From Warburgia ugandensis (Eukaryota; Streptophyta; Magnoliopsida; Canellales; Canellaceae), in assembly GCA_035236585.1 (NCBI GenBank), contig CP141137.1, forward strand, positions 49,622,057-49,686,056: 64,000 bases of DNA, written 5' to 3'. The number at the start of each line of letters is the position of its first letter. Position 1 is the first letter of the stretch. A model generated the notes under the pieces. That model had not been told where the DNA came from, searched no databases, and saw only the letters and a program-made list of their open reading frames with translations. Position numbers and translations under genes: made by a program. Positions 45,337 to 58,264 of this stretch are shown one piece after another.

Positions 45337-48300
45337 TGTGACGACCCAGGTTTTTAAAACACATTTTGTAATACATTTGTCCAAAGGAAGGGCCCTTAAA
45401 TGTGTAAAAAAAAAAAAATTGCAAACAATGCAGTGGAAATTCTTTTCATTTAAATTCATTTTGAACAAAACCCAAGTCTCATTGGAAGATACATAATACA
45501 CATAGCCATTTCGTATAAAATAAAATTTTATTGAATACTAGGATTCATCCAGTGGTTCACTCATAGTCCTATGTTAGGTTACAACCCATTGTCCAAAATT
45601 ACATAATCCAAACTTCAAACCTCACCTTACATTAAAAACACTCAATACAATACACTCTCAAATAAGGAAAAGTTACATATCTTCGAATACATATTCTAAT
45701 TTTCTTATTTTCTTCAAATCTTCTATTGTCTTGCTCCTAGATTTTCAAGCTTTAATCCTTTTAGTCCCTTATGGCCTTGAGCTTCTTTCCCTCCTTCTCT
45801 ATGCCTGAGGTATTGTAAACATGGAAACATGTACAATACCTTAGCAAGCTATGCTTGGTAGGGGATACAAAAATATACTACTCCATCAATACAAGGATAC
45901 TTACCTCAGTCATTAAGGCCTCATGAGTCATCTCATACTCATATATAGAGGATATACATTCTTTATATAGTACATGACAAATTAGTTAATATATTGAAGA
46001 TTACTCAAAACTTGTTCCTTCCCTTGGCTATACTTCCACTTAGGAGAGTAATACCTAGCCAATTGACATATAGGGGTTTTCATTCTAGGAACTCATATAA
46101 TAGCATATCACTATGCCATGGCATCATACTATGCCTATAATCTGTGCATCATAATGCAAAAAACATTAGGACTACTATGCTCACAGTCTCAATCTGTATA
46201 GTGCATCGGGATAAGTATATAATCTTCCACTGATACCAACTATGGAATAATCAATCCATGTCCTCATGGGGTGGACCATGGCTGTTACAGTGGGGCCTTC
46301 CCATTATTGCCCCACCCAACATTTAGCCTCTTTTTGGGCATGGTATCCATCATATAAATTTTAGGAAGTGGGTGGCCAAACCCTCATGACTTCCCTAACA
46401 TAGCATCCCTAGTCTCTATCTCTGTGTAAATAAAAATTCACAAGTCTCCATACTTGTATGGAAAATACTTTGTACATATCAGACGATGTGTCTGTTTAAC
46501 TAAGGCTGGAATATTTTCTACACCCTATCCTTAGGGTATCCTTAGTTTTTATATCTCATTCTTATCACCTCATTAAGTTTGATCATCATATGTGATCAAA
46601 TAACTTAGATTCTGAGGTTATATAATTTAGTAAATCCTTTAATTTCATCCTTTAGTTGGATCATATATATATTAGAGCACTTAACATAGTCATTTAGTTG
46701 GATCATAGAAATTTCTTATTTGGATCATGTGTCTTGGACCACTTATTTGGATCATGACTATGCTAAAGTACTAAACATACTCATACAATAAAGGTATATA
46801 CTACTAGATAGATAATCATGTACGTTTACATATGAATCTCCAATACATTTTTGTATATCCACCTACCTCAAGTAATATCAGTTCTTGATTCGTATATCCT
46901 CAAGTGGTATTCCTCCACAATGTTCATCCTAGTCTATACTCATGCATCTGTCACACCATACATTTCAAGTTATTTATCCATACTTGTATATATCCCTATA
47001 AGTGATACCTTAATTTTCCTTGAATCAAGTTTGATCAAGGGTTTGGGTTCTCTATCTATGTTCTTCTATATAAACACACTATATATACTCAAAATAATAC
47101 TTCATTAGTATTCTTATTGTTCTGGATCATCCAAGATCCTGTGGATCTTGTTTGATCATCCTTATCTTGATTGCCATTTTTATTAGGGTTAGATGATTTA
47201 CTAACCTTTTATGCTCTTTATTATTATTACTCAACCATTTAATGTTTTAATAGTTGAGGATAGTTTATTTCATTCTAAGTCTATATTGCTCCTCTTATGT
47301 CAAATTAGCTAAGGCTTACTAGTTGAATGGTTGAACACAAAATGATTACTTCAATCCTCATGTAAGGAGGCGTTTAGACCTCACAAACATCAACGGAAGG
47401 TGGGGGGAGAGCGTGGCTCTATTAGATAACCCCCTTAACCATTATGTCCATCATTCACTAAGGTTCCTATGAGCATTTAGTCATAAGTATTCTTTCTAAT
47501 TGATTTTAATTAAATTCATGAATTAAAATGTCATTCATGGAGATTTATTATTCTCCTAAGTTGGACCAAGGAATTTATATTCCTTATATTATCCTACTAA
47601 CTATGGTCCTTACTATCATAAAGTCCATGTCATACATTCCATGTGAATGTCTTTTCCTTCTAATTTCATTTAATTACAATTTCAATGAAATTGTCATTAC
47701 TTAGGCATAAAAGTATAAATTTAAAGAATAAATAAACAATTAACTAAACAATTAAATAATCAATTCTATAAGTGATTCAATTAATAAATAAAAAACAATA
47801 ATGTTCAATAATCCAAGTAATAATCTAACATGCTATCATGATCCAAGGGTCTTAATTGATCCATATTCATTTTTCATTTCGTTAGGGTTTAGATTTTGAT
47901 CCTTCATTTTATTTTAGATCCAACATTTTATATTGATGTAATTTAACTATTAAATCATTGATTTATCTTATCCATTGATTTGATCTTCCTTGATCTACTC
48001 GATCAAGGAGATCTTAAGTTATTTTATAACCTTTAAGGGCATAGATATTAATCTAGTCCAAATCCTCATCATCCATTCATAAATCCCTATGATCTTATCT
48101 CAAGATCATCATAAAAATATATCCATACTATCCAATCATCTTGGATCATCTTGATCTAGGAGATACTATTCATTTTTAGGGTTTTTAGTAACTCTTAAGG
48201 CTAGATCTCTTAAGATTTGCCAAATTAATTAAATTTAAGCCACTTATTTTATTTATTACATTATAAAAGCATCATCCAACAAGGTATTAGTGGTCTGATC

Positions 48301-50433
48301 ATCCTAGATCTTGTAGATCAAGGATGTTAGTTACTTATCCACTTAATTGTAGAAAATTAAATTAATTAAAATTAAAATTTTATAGGTTTAGTTCCTTTGT
48401 ATTATCACAATAAATCCATCAAAACTTTCCGATTTCAATTTGGATCTCAATTGAGATCGAAATTGTGATTTTAAGATTTCAGCCCGTTTTAAGGGCTGAA
48501 TTTCACCTTATTGGTTAGGATCAATTCACTGATCTAAAGACACGTAATTTCTACTGTGACCATTGTTATTAAGGTATTGTGACATTATGAACACATCTAT
48601 CGGTTCAGATTTCAAGTTTGGGATCATCTTGGCCATGATCCAAGATCAATGGCACGGATGGTGCCGATTAGATAATGTAAATACTAATTAAAGACAAGAT
48701 CTAACATGTTATATGATTTAATAACATAAATATAAATCCCAAAAATGTTTCTGATCTAAATTTGGGGATGTATTAAAATCATAATTAAGTTTTTAAGATT
48801 TCAGCCCGTTCTAAGGGCTAAATTTCATCTTTACTATTTTTGATCAATTCCTTCATATATATGCATAAAAATATTATTGTGAATATGATCCTAGAGTTTT
48901 ATAGGGTCTCTGAAGACATCCATCAATTCAGATTTATCTGATAAAGTCATCTGGTCTATGATCTAAGATCATGGGTACTGATTTTACTAAATAAATTATG
49001 TAAATACAAATTAAAACATGGATATAATAAGTTCAGTACATTTTAAACACTACAAGGAGTCCATAGCATTTTTTAGATCTAAAATCAGAGCTATATCAAG
49101 CTCTGAATTGAAGAATTATGATTTTCAGTTAACAGAATAGACGGTCCAGATCAAATCTGGGTTACAGGTACGAGACGACCTGCGTCCCGCGCCTGTTACA
49201 GTCTATCCCAGGTGACTGGGCAGAGGTAACGGCTATAGGCGAGATGGTCCGATCTGGACTGTCGGATCGCCTGTGGCTGGATCTCCTCCATGCAGTAAAA
49301 TCAAGTGCCCAGATTTCACATCCTGGTGTTTTTGGGCCCCAAGAATCCATCCATCAGCTCAGAAGTTACATCTGAGCTGTGGATCAATGGGATCTCAACC
49401 CTCAATGCCTGATCCATCATCTCCGACGGATCAACGACTAGGGAGCTCCCATCCTTGCCAGAAAACCAGACTAACCTATTGGAAATGAAAGAGGGGTGCA
49501 AGTGCACCTACCTAGAAGAAGATATTCCGGATCTTTGCTTGAAAAACCAAAAAATCCACTCCTGATAATATAGGTCGCCGAAGCTTCAGTTTTTCAGTGA
49601 TTTCTTCATGGATACTTTATTGATTATAGTAAACTCAAATGGGTTTTGTATATCTTGATATTCCAAAATTATCCAATGGTCAAGATTATGTTTCAACGGT
49701 TGGAAATTAACTTCTAATTCAAAAATAGTAATAGGGTGAAAACCCTTCTCATTGGGGACGACATGTTTGTGAAAGCGCTCGATATCCAGAAGAAGAATAT
49801 TCCTCTTGGTGCTTCTGTGGATACTTTAACAGGGGAAATAAAATGCAAGGAAAGGGAGGAAAAAAAGAGGGAGAAGGAAGATGAATTTGGGCTGAGATTT
49901 TGGCAGAGTCTATGGGACTTCGTGATGGCTTTTAGAATATTTTTGGGAATTTTTATGATGCCTATTTACCCATGATTGCACTTGATCTGGTCATTGGATT
50001 CCATTTTGGGTCCTTTGTGGACTCCATGTGGATCCCACTTGTGTAAAAAGATCATTTTACCCTTTATGTATAAAATTTTGAGTTTACTCCTACAAACTCG
50101 AAATTGAGTGTTCTTAGTGGCGGTGGACTCATATTTTTTGGTACATTTCAAATTTAATGTCTTAGACCTTGGCTAGGGTAAAATTACCATTTTACCCTGT
50201 TGCTCTTAAATGGAGAAAATAAAGGTTTTTCACTCCGAATTCAGAATGCATCGTGCTTACAGTCATTCTGAAGGGTTCATGAGATATGTTTTCACTTATG
50301 GATGTCTTTATGCCTTATTTGTACTTCTATATGAAATACATTTTTGCTAAACCTAATATTCCAGCCTAATTTTTCCTTGAAATCTTCAATTTCACTATTA
50401 TATTTTTATTACAAAAAAATTAGGGGTGTTACA
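45337..50433 (-). mobile_element. Solo LTR, 5.1 kb, Ty3/gypsy-type
   Basis: On the minus strand the element begins TGTAACACCCCTAATTTTT and ends CCTGGGTCGTCACA, the TG...CA ends of an LTR, with perfect 5-bp TATAT duplications. No primer-binding site or polypurine tract adjoins it and no gag-pol is present, so it is a solo LTR left by recombination between two LTRs. Its size is partly explained by internal duplications. Ends, length and similarity to the neighbouring LTR next to an initiator-Met primer site suggest a Tekay/Del-like chromovirus; that lineage call is inference. It is a non-coding fossil. Age cannot be read from a solo LTR, but the unmutated duplication argues against great age. 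Confidence 0.88.
48430..49130. repeat. Internal tandem duplication in the solo LTR, ~322-bp unit
   Basis: TTAAGATTTCAGCCCGTT occurs at 48,471 and again at 48,793, with matching text before and after. A shorter third match (ATCAAGCTCTGAATTG, then ATTATGATTTTCAG) begins near 49,080. Unit divergence is appreciable. Confidence 0.75.
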
Positions 50434-50980
50434 TATATGGAATAAAATTTTAGTAAGAAGTGGAGTGGGAGTGGAGGACTATTAAAGATTGATAACTAAG
50501 AAATCCTCCTAAAAGACCACTTTTGGTACTTCAAATTGATTATTCACAAGAGTGAAGAGTTTGAGAGAGAGGTTAACTAGAGAATCCAAGCAGGTTGGAA
50601 CAGATGGAGATGTGTGTCTTGAGTTTTGTGTGATATGGGGGTGCCACTCAAACTGAAAGAAAAATTCTATAGGATGGCTGTAAGGCTAGCCATGCTGTAT
50701 ATATCAGAGTGTTGGGCAATCAAGGAACAACATGTGCATAGGATGAATGTAGCCGAAATGAGGAAGTTGGTGGCAAGACAAGAAAGGATAGAATTAGGAA
50801 TGAAGATATTAGAAGAAATATAGGAGTAGCACCAACATGTAACAAGATGAGGGAGATTAAACTTAAATGTTTTGAACATATCCAACAGAGAACAAAAATG
50901 GCACTAGTTAGAAAGAGCAAGACAATGTAAGTCAAAAGTTCCAAAAGGGCAAGGGAAAGGCCCAAAAGAACGTGGATAGA
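50434..50980 (+). pseudogene. RTE LINE, second part
   Basis: After the solo LTR the LINE continues: VPLKLKEKFYRMAVRLAMLY, SECWAIKEQHVHRMNVAEMR, then RRNIGVAPTC-like and CFEHIQQRTKMALVRKS text, to KRARERPKRTWIEV at about 50,980. These are the conserved RTE C-terminal blocks (K-F-Y-R-x-A-V-R-P-A-x-L-Y-G-x-E-C-W). Multiple stops and frame changes are present. The last ~150 bp and the GAT-repeat tail are missing because LTR-element sequence takes over. Confidence 0.9.
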
Positions 50981-51764
50981 AGTGTCCATATCTCCATCAT
51001 TTAGTTATCCTTTAACAAATCAATTATTTCATGGTCATATTTATCAAATTCATTTACACTGTCAATCTCACATCCAATGTAATTAATCTTTTATGATGAC
51101 TTTCTTAGCCATTTTAGACCACATTGTCATCACTATTTAAAAACTATCCTTATAAAATAGCTATCATATCCTCCAAGCACTATGCAACTCCAACTCATAA
51201 TTAAAACCCCCAGAAATTTCATAAGCATTCACTTCTCACTGATGTCTGGTTGTTAATACTTCTATGTGTATAAAAACTTATTAATTTTCACCTCATAGAT
51301 CAAATAATTCATCCATAGAACATTAAAATCTTGTTCTATCAAACTTTCTATGATTTTCATCATACTACAATTTGATTCATCAATTCATTCAAACACAGAT
51401 TTGATTAACACTATAATTCTCTAAACTTCCCTGAGTGCTCTTTAATTGTGACCATTTCTAATTTTTCATCATCATGCCCATACTATTGTTGTTACAATAG
51501 TTGTCCTACCTTTTCAAAAGTTTATACACACAATCTAAGTTCTAACTTGAATTCTCAAAAGTAATTCATATACATATATTTTTGATCATATGGTAAAGTT
51601 CTCACCCAAAGAAACTGATTTATTACTCACAATTAATCACTATACTCTCCAAGGCTTCACACGTACTGTTCTCACAATAGAAGTTATACTCACAGTAAGT
51701 TGTCGCCATTAGTAAATCATTTATCAACAAGAATACTCTCAGTTAGAGACACTAATTCATGCAC

Positions 51765-52211
51765 ATCATATATTGGTTTGCTACTTTAAGAGCCTTACCA
51801 TCCTCATAAGAATTTTACTTTTCATTTAGTTGATCATTTTCCTTTTTTCATGACTATTCATGATTTCCACTTGAGTCATTTTCCATTAATGATAATAATC
51901 AATTTCATATATGATTTTCACTCTGTCCTTGCCATTTCTAGCTCAACTGCCAACACCCATAAATGGTGTTTATTCTAGTTTTAAAATTTACCCATCATAT
52001 ACCAATTTCTTACCTAAAGAGCCTTACCATCCTCATAAGAATTTACTTTTCATTTAGTCGATCATTTTCCTTTTTCCATGACTATTCATGACTTCCACTT
52101 GAGTCATTTTCCATTAATGATATGAATCAATTTCAAATATGATTTTCACTCTATCCTTGCCATTCCTAACTCAACTGCCAAATGGTGTTTATTCTAGTTT
52201 CAAAATTTATT
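51765..52211. repeat. Two-copy tandem repeat in the LTR element's internal part
   Basis: Copies at 51,765-51,992 and 51,993-52,211 share GAGCCTTACCATCCTCATAA, CCACTTGAGTCATTTTCCAT and GATTTTCACTCT. About 228 bp per unit, high identity. Confidence 0.88.
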
Positions 52212-52306
52212 AAATGATTTAATCATTTAGCTCATACCATTTCTAACTCTGACTTTGGACTGTCATCTCCACTTGGACCTTTGGGATTGGCTGTGAGTGG
52301 ATGCAC

Positions 52307-52320
52307 CTGCTCTGATACCA
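52307..52320 (-). other. Primer-binding site, initiator Met-tRNA type
   Basis: On the minus strand TGGTATCAGAGCAG follows the LTR end after two bases. TGGTATCAGAGC is the classic plant primer site complementary to the initiator methionine tRNA 3' end. Confidence 0.88.
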
Positions 52321-52322
52321 AC

Positions 52323-55300
52323 TGTGATGACCTAGGTTTTTTAAACACTTCTTAACAAAAAATTTTGAAATGTGGGGCCCTAATTTATGAAAACCAAAAT
52401 AGCAAAAAATAATTTCAATGAATTTTATTTTAAGAAAAACCCCGAGTGTTAGCCATCAAGTCAAAATTCAAATAAATTTTTTATTTTCCAAGTAAACCTT
52501 TTTAAAATAAGTTTACTCCTTTAGGACCCATCCATCAATAGCACATTCCCAAGAACGATATAATCAAGTCCAAATAATTTAGATGCACAAGTATAGTCCA
52601 AATAGAATTAAAAACATACCTCCAAGTGGATATCTTGATCACTACTTGTCTGGCTCCTTATCAGTCATATCTATCTCTTAATATTTGAGGCATTGTAACA
52701 ATAATGTAATACCTCAACAACCAATGCTTGGTAAGGGAATAAGATGCTTATGCAATTCAAAATATAATATTTTCTTTCATAATATAATAATCATTTTAAT
52801 GCACAAAACATTATGCATCAATAATCAATAGTTTGCATGATTAACTTGAAAATGATCGAAGACTTTAAAATATAATTTTCAAAGTATTTCATATGAATAT
52901 CATGAATAAATCAAATCACGAAACATCATATCCAAATCCAAATCAATATTTCAAGTAAACTTGATGAATATATGTGAACATCATAAATGGATCTAGAAAT
53001 GTCAAATCATATCCAACCACAATTCAAATCACAAACAAAGATACTGAATGTGCAAATAAGTTAAATAATGTCAAACTTGCAAACTAGTGAATATAATCAT
53101 CAGTGGTCACACCCCTACTATATAGGGCCCATAGTCCTCCAGTCAACACTGGCTATCCATAATGGTCATGAGTTCATACCAGGATATCACCATGCCATAT
53201 AGTCATCAGCGATCACATTACCCTAATCTCACAAGAAAACCAAGTACATGTGCTACCACTCCCTCGTGATCATAACACTGCATATAGGAATATAAGGAAC
53301 TGCTATGTGGTAGTGATAACCAACACATGATCTATTGATTGCCACTCCCTACCACCACTAATGTGGGCTACCCATGATACCAATCCCTATTGGGTGCCAT
53401 CTACGGGTGGGTGTCTATCATCTCATAATCTCAAAAGGTGGCTAGCTGGCCCTATACTCCTCCTAGCATGGCATCCCCTAGGCAACAAGCTCATTATAAA
53501 CAAAATCCTCAGGGCTCCATGCCTGAATATAAAACAATAGTATTAGGCTACATGCTTGTCTCATATCAACCCGTGAAAAATACTGTATCATATACATAGC
53601 TAATACCTTGTACTAGATCAAGCCTACGTGACATTTACATCAAAATCATGCGGTAATAAAACATGTCATGCACCATCAAAAACATACATTTTTAAATGAA
53701 TGGAGTACATTTAAATCTATAGAGGTATAATCACAATATAAAGATCCTCCATATACAAAACCATATCATTTCCAGTTCATAATTCATGCCATAAATACCA
53801 CACATATCCTATAAGATAATAATCACATTTTATAAATGATTCATGCAACTCAAATCTCATCTAGTGTCAAAATCACATCATGAGTATATATAAATCATGC
53901 AATTTATGAAATTAGCACCTTAAATTCCACCTACGTCGAATACAGCTCTCAAATCCTTAGAACAATCCATGGTTTCAATTTTGCATCAATCGGCGTATCT
54001 GTCAAGTCATAGATGCATTTCAAGTTAATCACTTATAAATTTCCACCCATTACTCATCTAGTCTTTGATCATCATCAATTATGATGATGTTGCTCTTATT
54101 ACCCTTTAATCTGGCATATATTTCTTTATTTTCATAATATCCATCAATTTGGATCATTAATTAAAGATCAGTGGTTCAGATCATTTGATCTATTCTTATT
54201 CAAGTCAACCCAAGCTATAATCAACTAAATAGATGCATCTTGATAATCAAAAGGCTTAATCATTTCATTTCATTAGAATTCAAGGCAATCCAACTATTGG
54301 ATCGTTCTTTAAAGTCTCAATTTATGATTAGATCACCAATTCTACTCTTAATCATCACAATAAATTGCATTTCATGTTTATCTAACTATTCCACTGTATA
54401 TTTATGATTTATGTCTTTATTTGACAGTCCTATCACTCTTTGATCAATCAAATCTAAAATCCTCCTTTAGATCAATGGTCTAGATCAATTTCTAGAATGA
54501 ATACACATGATATGATCATTAGATCAATCAATCCATCTCTCAGATCATATAATTGTTCGAGTTCTTGGGCCTGATCATCCCCAAATTGGCTTGATCTAAG
54601 TTATTGGATAACATCTCATAGGTTTGATCTAACTGGATGTGCTCAAATCAAGATTCTAATACTAAAATCATGTATGTGTTGTTAAGACAATTCTAATAGA
54701 CATTTTGGATAAAAAATCAGGCTTATATAGCCTCTAGGATTTTAAAAAATCCATCTCAGATCACATTTCAACAGTTCGGATCAAAATCCAAGCTGGAACA
54801 GTAAAACCCCATCGTCCCCAGGACACAGGTGTCCAAGACGTGTGCTGAGAACACGCTGCATGCATCCTAGTCACCAGGATGCTCCCACATGCATTCCAGT
54901 TTCCAAGACTCCTCGACTGTCGTGCTCGATCGGAGACAGTGTCACAGCGCCTGTATACATGCGTATGCTGCGTGCATGCGGGTTCATTCTGCATGTCATC
55001 ATTCATCTGCGCGTTGTCTCATGCATATGCAAAACAGCGTCCTAGGCGCACTGTCCATACTGTTTATTCTATTTTGGCTCGATCTATAGTCCAGATGATA
55101 TGATTTTATCTCTATTTTTGCTATTCCTAAGGTTTTGAGGGTCACTGAATCTAATGGACGGTTCAGATCATCCATTTGAGTTGTCCTGAAGCTGGTTCCT
55201 CTATTTATTTTTTTTGTAGTTTTCCTTAGATTAACTCCACAAAATCTGAAATTTTTTCCAATCTAGTTAATGGGAAACAATAAGAGATGATGAAATCCAT

Positions 55301-55510
55301 ACTAGAGAATGGAAAATGAGATATTACTATCCAATTGTTGAGAGATCCAATCTTTAAGTGTTTTTGCCATAGAAGAAGAGGTGGAGGAAAAAGGCATGTT
55401 GCCACCATCTTCAGGTGATCCACCAGAGCAAGGAAGGGGAAAACAACATTTTTTTCCCCTTTTTTTACCAGTTTGCACACAGTCATCAGCATCCATGCTA
55501 TTGCTATCGA

Positions 55511-55585
<75 letters not shown>

Positions 55586-55974
55586 TCTTCTTCTTCTTCT
55601 TCTTCTTCTTTAATTTTTTTTCTCCTTTCTTCATTGGTCATGGGTGACGGTCAACGACTGTCACTTAACACAAGGGAAGGGGGTGCCATTATCAAAACGA
55701 CACCTCCCTTTTATAATCTCTTCTTTTTTGTACTATATGTTCAAAATTTCATATCTTTTTCATTCAAACTCTGATTTTAGCAAAATTTGTGTCGTTGAAT
55801 TCTATTAGTTGAGTACTTTTAAAATATAAAGTTTTCGACACTTTATTCGATGTCTATCAAATTTTGCACTCATAAAACTCCAAAATTATGAAAAAATCAT
55901 TATTTCCTTTTTATCCCAATTTAACATTTTTCAAAATTTACCCAAAATAGGATTTAAAAATTAGGGATATTACA
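52323..55974 (-). mobile_element. 5' LTR, 3.65 kb, Ty3/gypsy-type
   Basis: On the minus strand it begins TGTAATATCCCTAATTTTT and ends AACCTAGGTCATCACA, followed by the primer site. It shares its ends, and boxes near 52,720 (AATGCTTGGTAAGGGAAT), with the solo LTR (TATGCTTGGTAGGGGATA near 45,850). A CT microsatellite lies inside. The base pairs right of 55,974 do not reveal a target duplication because the other end is missing. Confidence 0.82.
55514..55609. repeat. (TC)n followed by (TTC)n microsatellite
   Basis: A ~69-bp CT tract passes into (CTT)8-like repeats. Lies within the 5' LTR. Confidence 0.95.
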
Positions 55975-56479
55975 ATAATACTAAATCAATTCTTAACTTT
56001 GTAATATTTATATACTTTTCTATTATAATCATTAAAACTTATGCTTAAAAGTGATATAGAATGATTGATGATTATTAACTAAACATCAAACTTTAAATAT
56101 ATTAAATTGAATCAACTATCAATCATATAACAGAGAACGACAGCATGTAGACAGTTATTCAATAATTCTCTCAACATTATAACTTTTCATTAAAGGTTCC
56201 AAGCATGATTATGATTCAAAGTAGCTTAAATTTTATTTTTTTCTCAAAAGAACGATTTACTACTTATGTTGTAAACATAATCTGCAGTGAAATAATTTTA
56301 GAATCAAATCAGTTTATATATAAAAATAAATTTATCATAATATATAGCATGAAACTATATATATATATGTATGTAGTTTACTTACTAAGATTTTTTGACT
56401 ATATTAGAACCTATAATCATAGAAAAACTTATTTTATTTGAATTGTGTTAACCTACGAATACTGATTGAAGTTTCTAAC

Positions 56480-57190
56480 ACAAATAGGTTTCCTAAGATA
56501 TAAACTTAATTCAACAAAACTTGAAGTTTATTTTAACTATACTATTACTACTTAAAAGTTTAGGATAATGGATTGTGATTCAAAATAAGAAACCAATTCA
56601 TAGGAAGATTTATATATAACTTGTCCACTGTTAATGCTGACAAATTCTAGAATGACAAGTTGTTATATAAAAAAATATATGATAACAACGACTTAAACTA
56701 CCAATTCCCATAAAAAAAAGTTAATTTTATTTACGCAATTACTATTTGAAAGTTCCATAATAACGGGTTGCTAAAATACAAAATTTAATTAAAAAAATTT
56801 AAACTAATTATTCCAGTAAAAAATTTTGAAATTTATTTTAATCATACATTTTCTATTAGAAATTTTTGTACAATAGATCTCTATAAAAACAATTTTCTGA
56901 AATCTAAGTTACTAATTCTAGTCAAATTTAGAATTAATTTAAACTACATAATTATTGTTTGAAAACTTTAGAATAACAAATTGTTAGCATACAAAACGTT
57001 ATTCATATATTTAAGCTACTGATTTTTAGCAAAATTTGAAATTAATTTCAGCTACATAGTTAGTATTTAAAAGTTTAGAATAACATATTGTTATTACATA
57101 AAACATGAGATAGAGATTTAAACTAATGATTTTTAGTAAAAACTGAAGTTAAATATAATTATACGGTTACTAATTCTAGGAAGAAAAAAG
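56480..57190. repeat. Degenerate tandem repeat, ~125-bp unit
   Basis: Five or so units share the order 'TTTTAGnAAAATTTGAA', TTAATTTnAnCTAC, a TAnTTATTnTTT block, 'AAGTTTAGAATAACA' and TTGTTAnnATA. The clearest pair is at about 56,930-57,050 and 57,050-57,170. Heavily diverged, so an old array. Confidence 0.65.
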
Positions 57191-57567
57191 AAGAAGAAGA
57201 AGGTTAAGTAAAAATCCCACTTTCTCCCTTACTTGTAAATGCTATTTCCCCTCTTTTTTTTTCTTTTATTATTATTTATTATTTGATCTTGAATCGGATG
57301 CAAGAATAGGAACATAAATCTTCGTTCTGTCCTGAATCCCTCACCAAAACCATGCACACTCTTCTGGTTTTCATAAAGAACACAAAAAATTCTTCACTTT
57401 TGGTTTTCTCACGCAAAATCCAAAATTTTTCTTTCTTCCTCTTCATTTTTCAACAAAACTCCCATCTTCCTTCTTCGGTTTTCATCTTCTAGGGCTTCTA
57501 AGCAAAAGGCCCTAATTTTATTCTTCATGTTCTTTACATTTTCCTTCTTTCACTTGGGTGTTTTATG

Positions 57568-57606
57568 TAGAAATGAAATAAGGAAAACTTCCTTATTTCA
57601 TTTCTA
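57568..57606. repeat. Perfect 18-bp hairpin with 3-nt loop
   Basis: TAGAAATGAAATAAGGAA (57,568-57,585), loop AAC, then TTCCTTATTTCATTTCTA (57,589-57,606). The arms are perfectly complementary. It lies downstream of the CT-rich leader-like stretch. Confidence 0.9.
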
Positions 57607-58264
57607 TTTTTAACTCTTTTCTTTTGCTTTTATACATTTTTAACTTATAATTTTATTACTTAGTTTAATGGGTTTTCTAATCTTAATCGTCAAATTTTTT
57701 TCAGTTTTTATATCTTTTATTTTGAGCAGTTGGATCACTAAAGGCTCAGTTTTATAACTGTTTGTTTATTACTCCCTTTGTTTGTAATTGTTGGATTATC
57801 ATCTGATGGTAATTATTTGTAACAGTTCTTCTTCTAATTAATTTATTTCTCCCATTTCCCTCACATGGGATTTGTATGGCATCATGTGGGCTTCCATATT
57901 TGATTATCCACATGGCAAAAATTCGTAATAAATAAAATAACATAAGGCATGATTTTCTTCTTAAAAATTGTCAGGGAGGTGACTTAAAGTCCAGATCTCA
58001 CCTTGATAAGTTTTACTTGGGATCGCTTAGCTACACTTAGCTTAGGTCGTTAAGTCTTGCTAGATTAAAGTTTTATTAGCACTTATATTCTAATTATGCA
58101 CAATTGATTTAATGAGTATAATTAGAAAATTTGTTTAACCTTTATTTCAAATAGCTTTTACTCCATAATAGTCAAGAATTGACTCTAAAAATTTTCATAA
58201 TTTACAAATATAATATATCTTTATTTCTAAAAAATGTGGACCATTACATAGACACCCCTTTAGC

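Larger units (their letters stand above)
50981..55974 (-). mobile_element. Partial Ty3/gypsy-type LTR element (5' LTR, primer site, short internal part)
   Basis: On the minus strand: 5' LTR (55,974 to 52,323), primer-binding site, then about 1.3 kb of internal sequence down to the junction with the RTE LINE near 50,981. No recognisable gag-pol domain remains and the 3' LTR is absent, so the element is incomplete. Lineage is inferred as chromovirus-like from the LTR ends and initiator-Met primer site. A fossil. Confidence 0.78.
55975..58260. other. AT-rich gene-free stretch
   Basis: Very AT-rich to 57,240, including a degenerate tandem array. From 57,290 to 57,560 it is CT-rich with runs such as CTTCTTCGGTTTTCATCTTC and resembles a plant 5' leader, but no coding exon follows. 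Confidence 0.4.

Noticed and set aside
46225-46245. CTGATACCAACTATGG resembling a reverse primer-binding site inside the solo LTR
   Set aside because: It lies in the middle of the LTR with no adjacent LTR end, and a similar GATACCAAT motif occurs at the corresponding place in the neighbouring LTR, so it is LTR sequence.
54761-55103. Overlapping frames on both strands
   Set aside because: They lie within the 3.65-kb LTR in a GC-richer patch and have no known motif.
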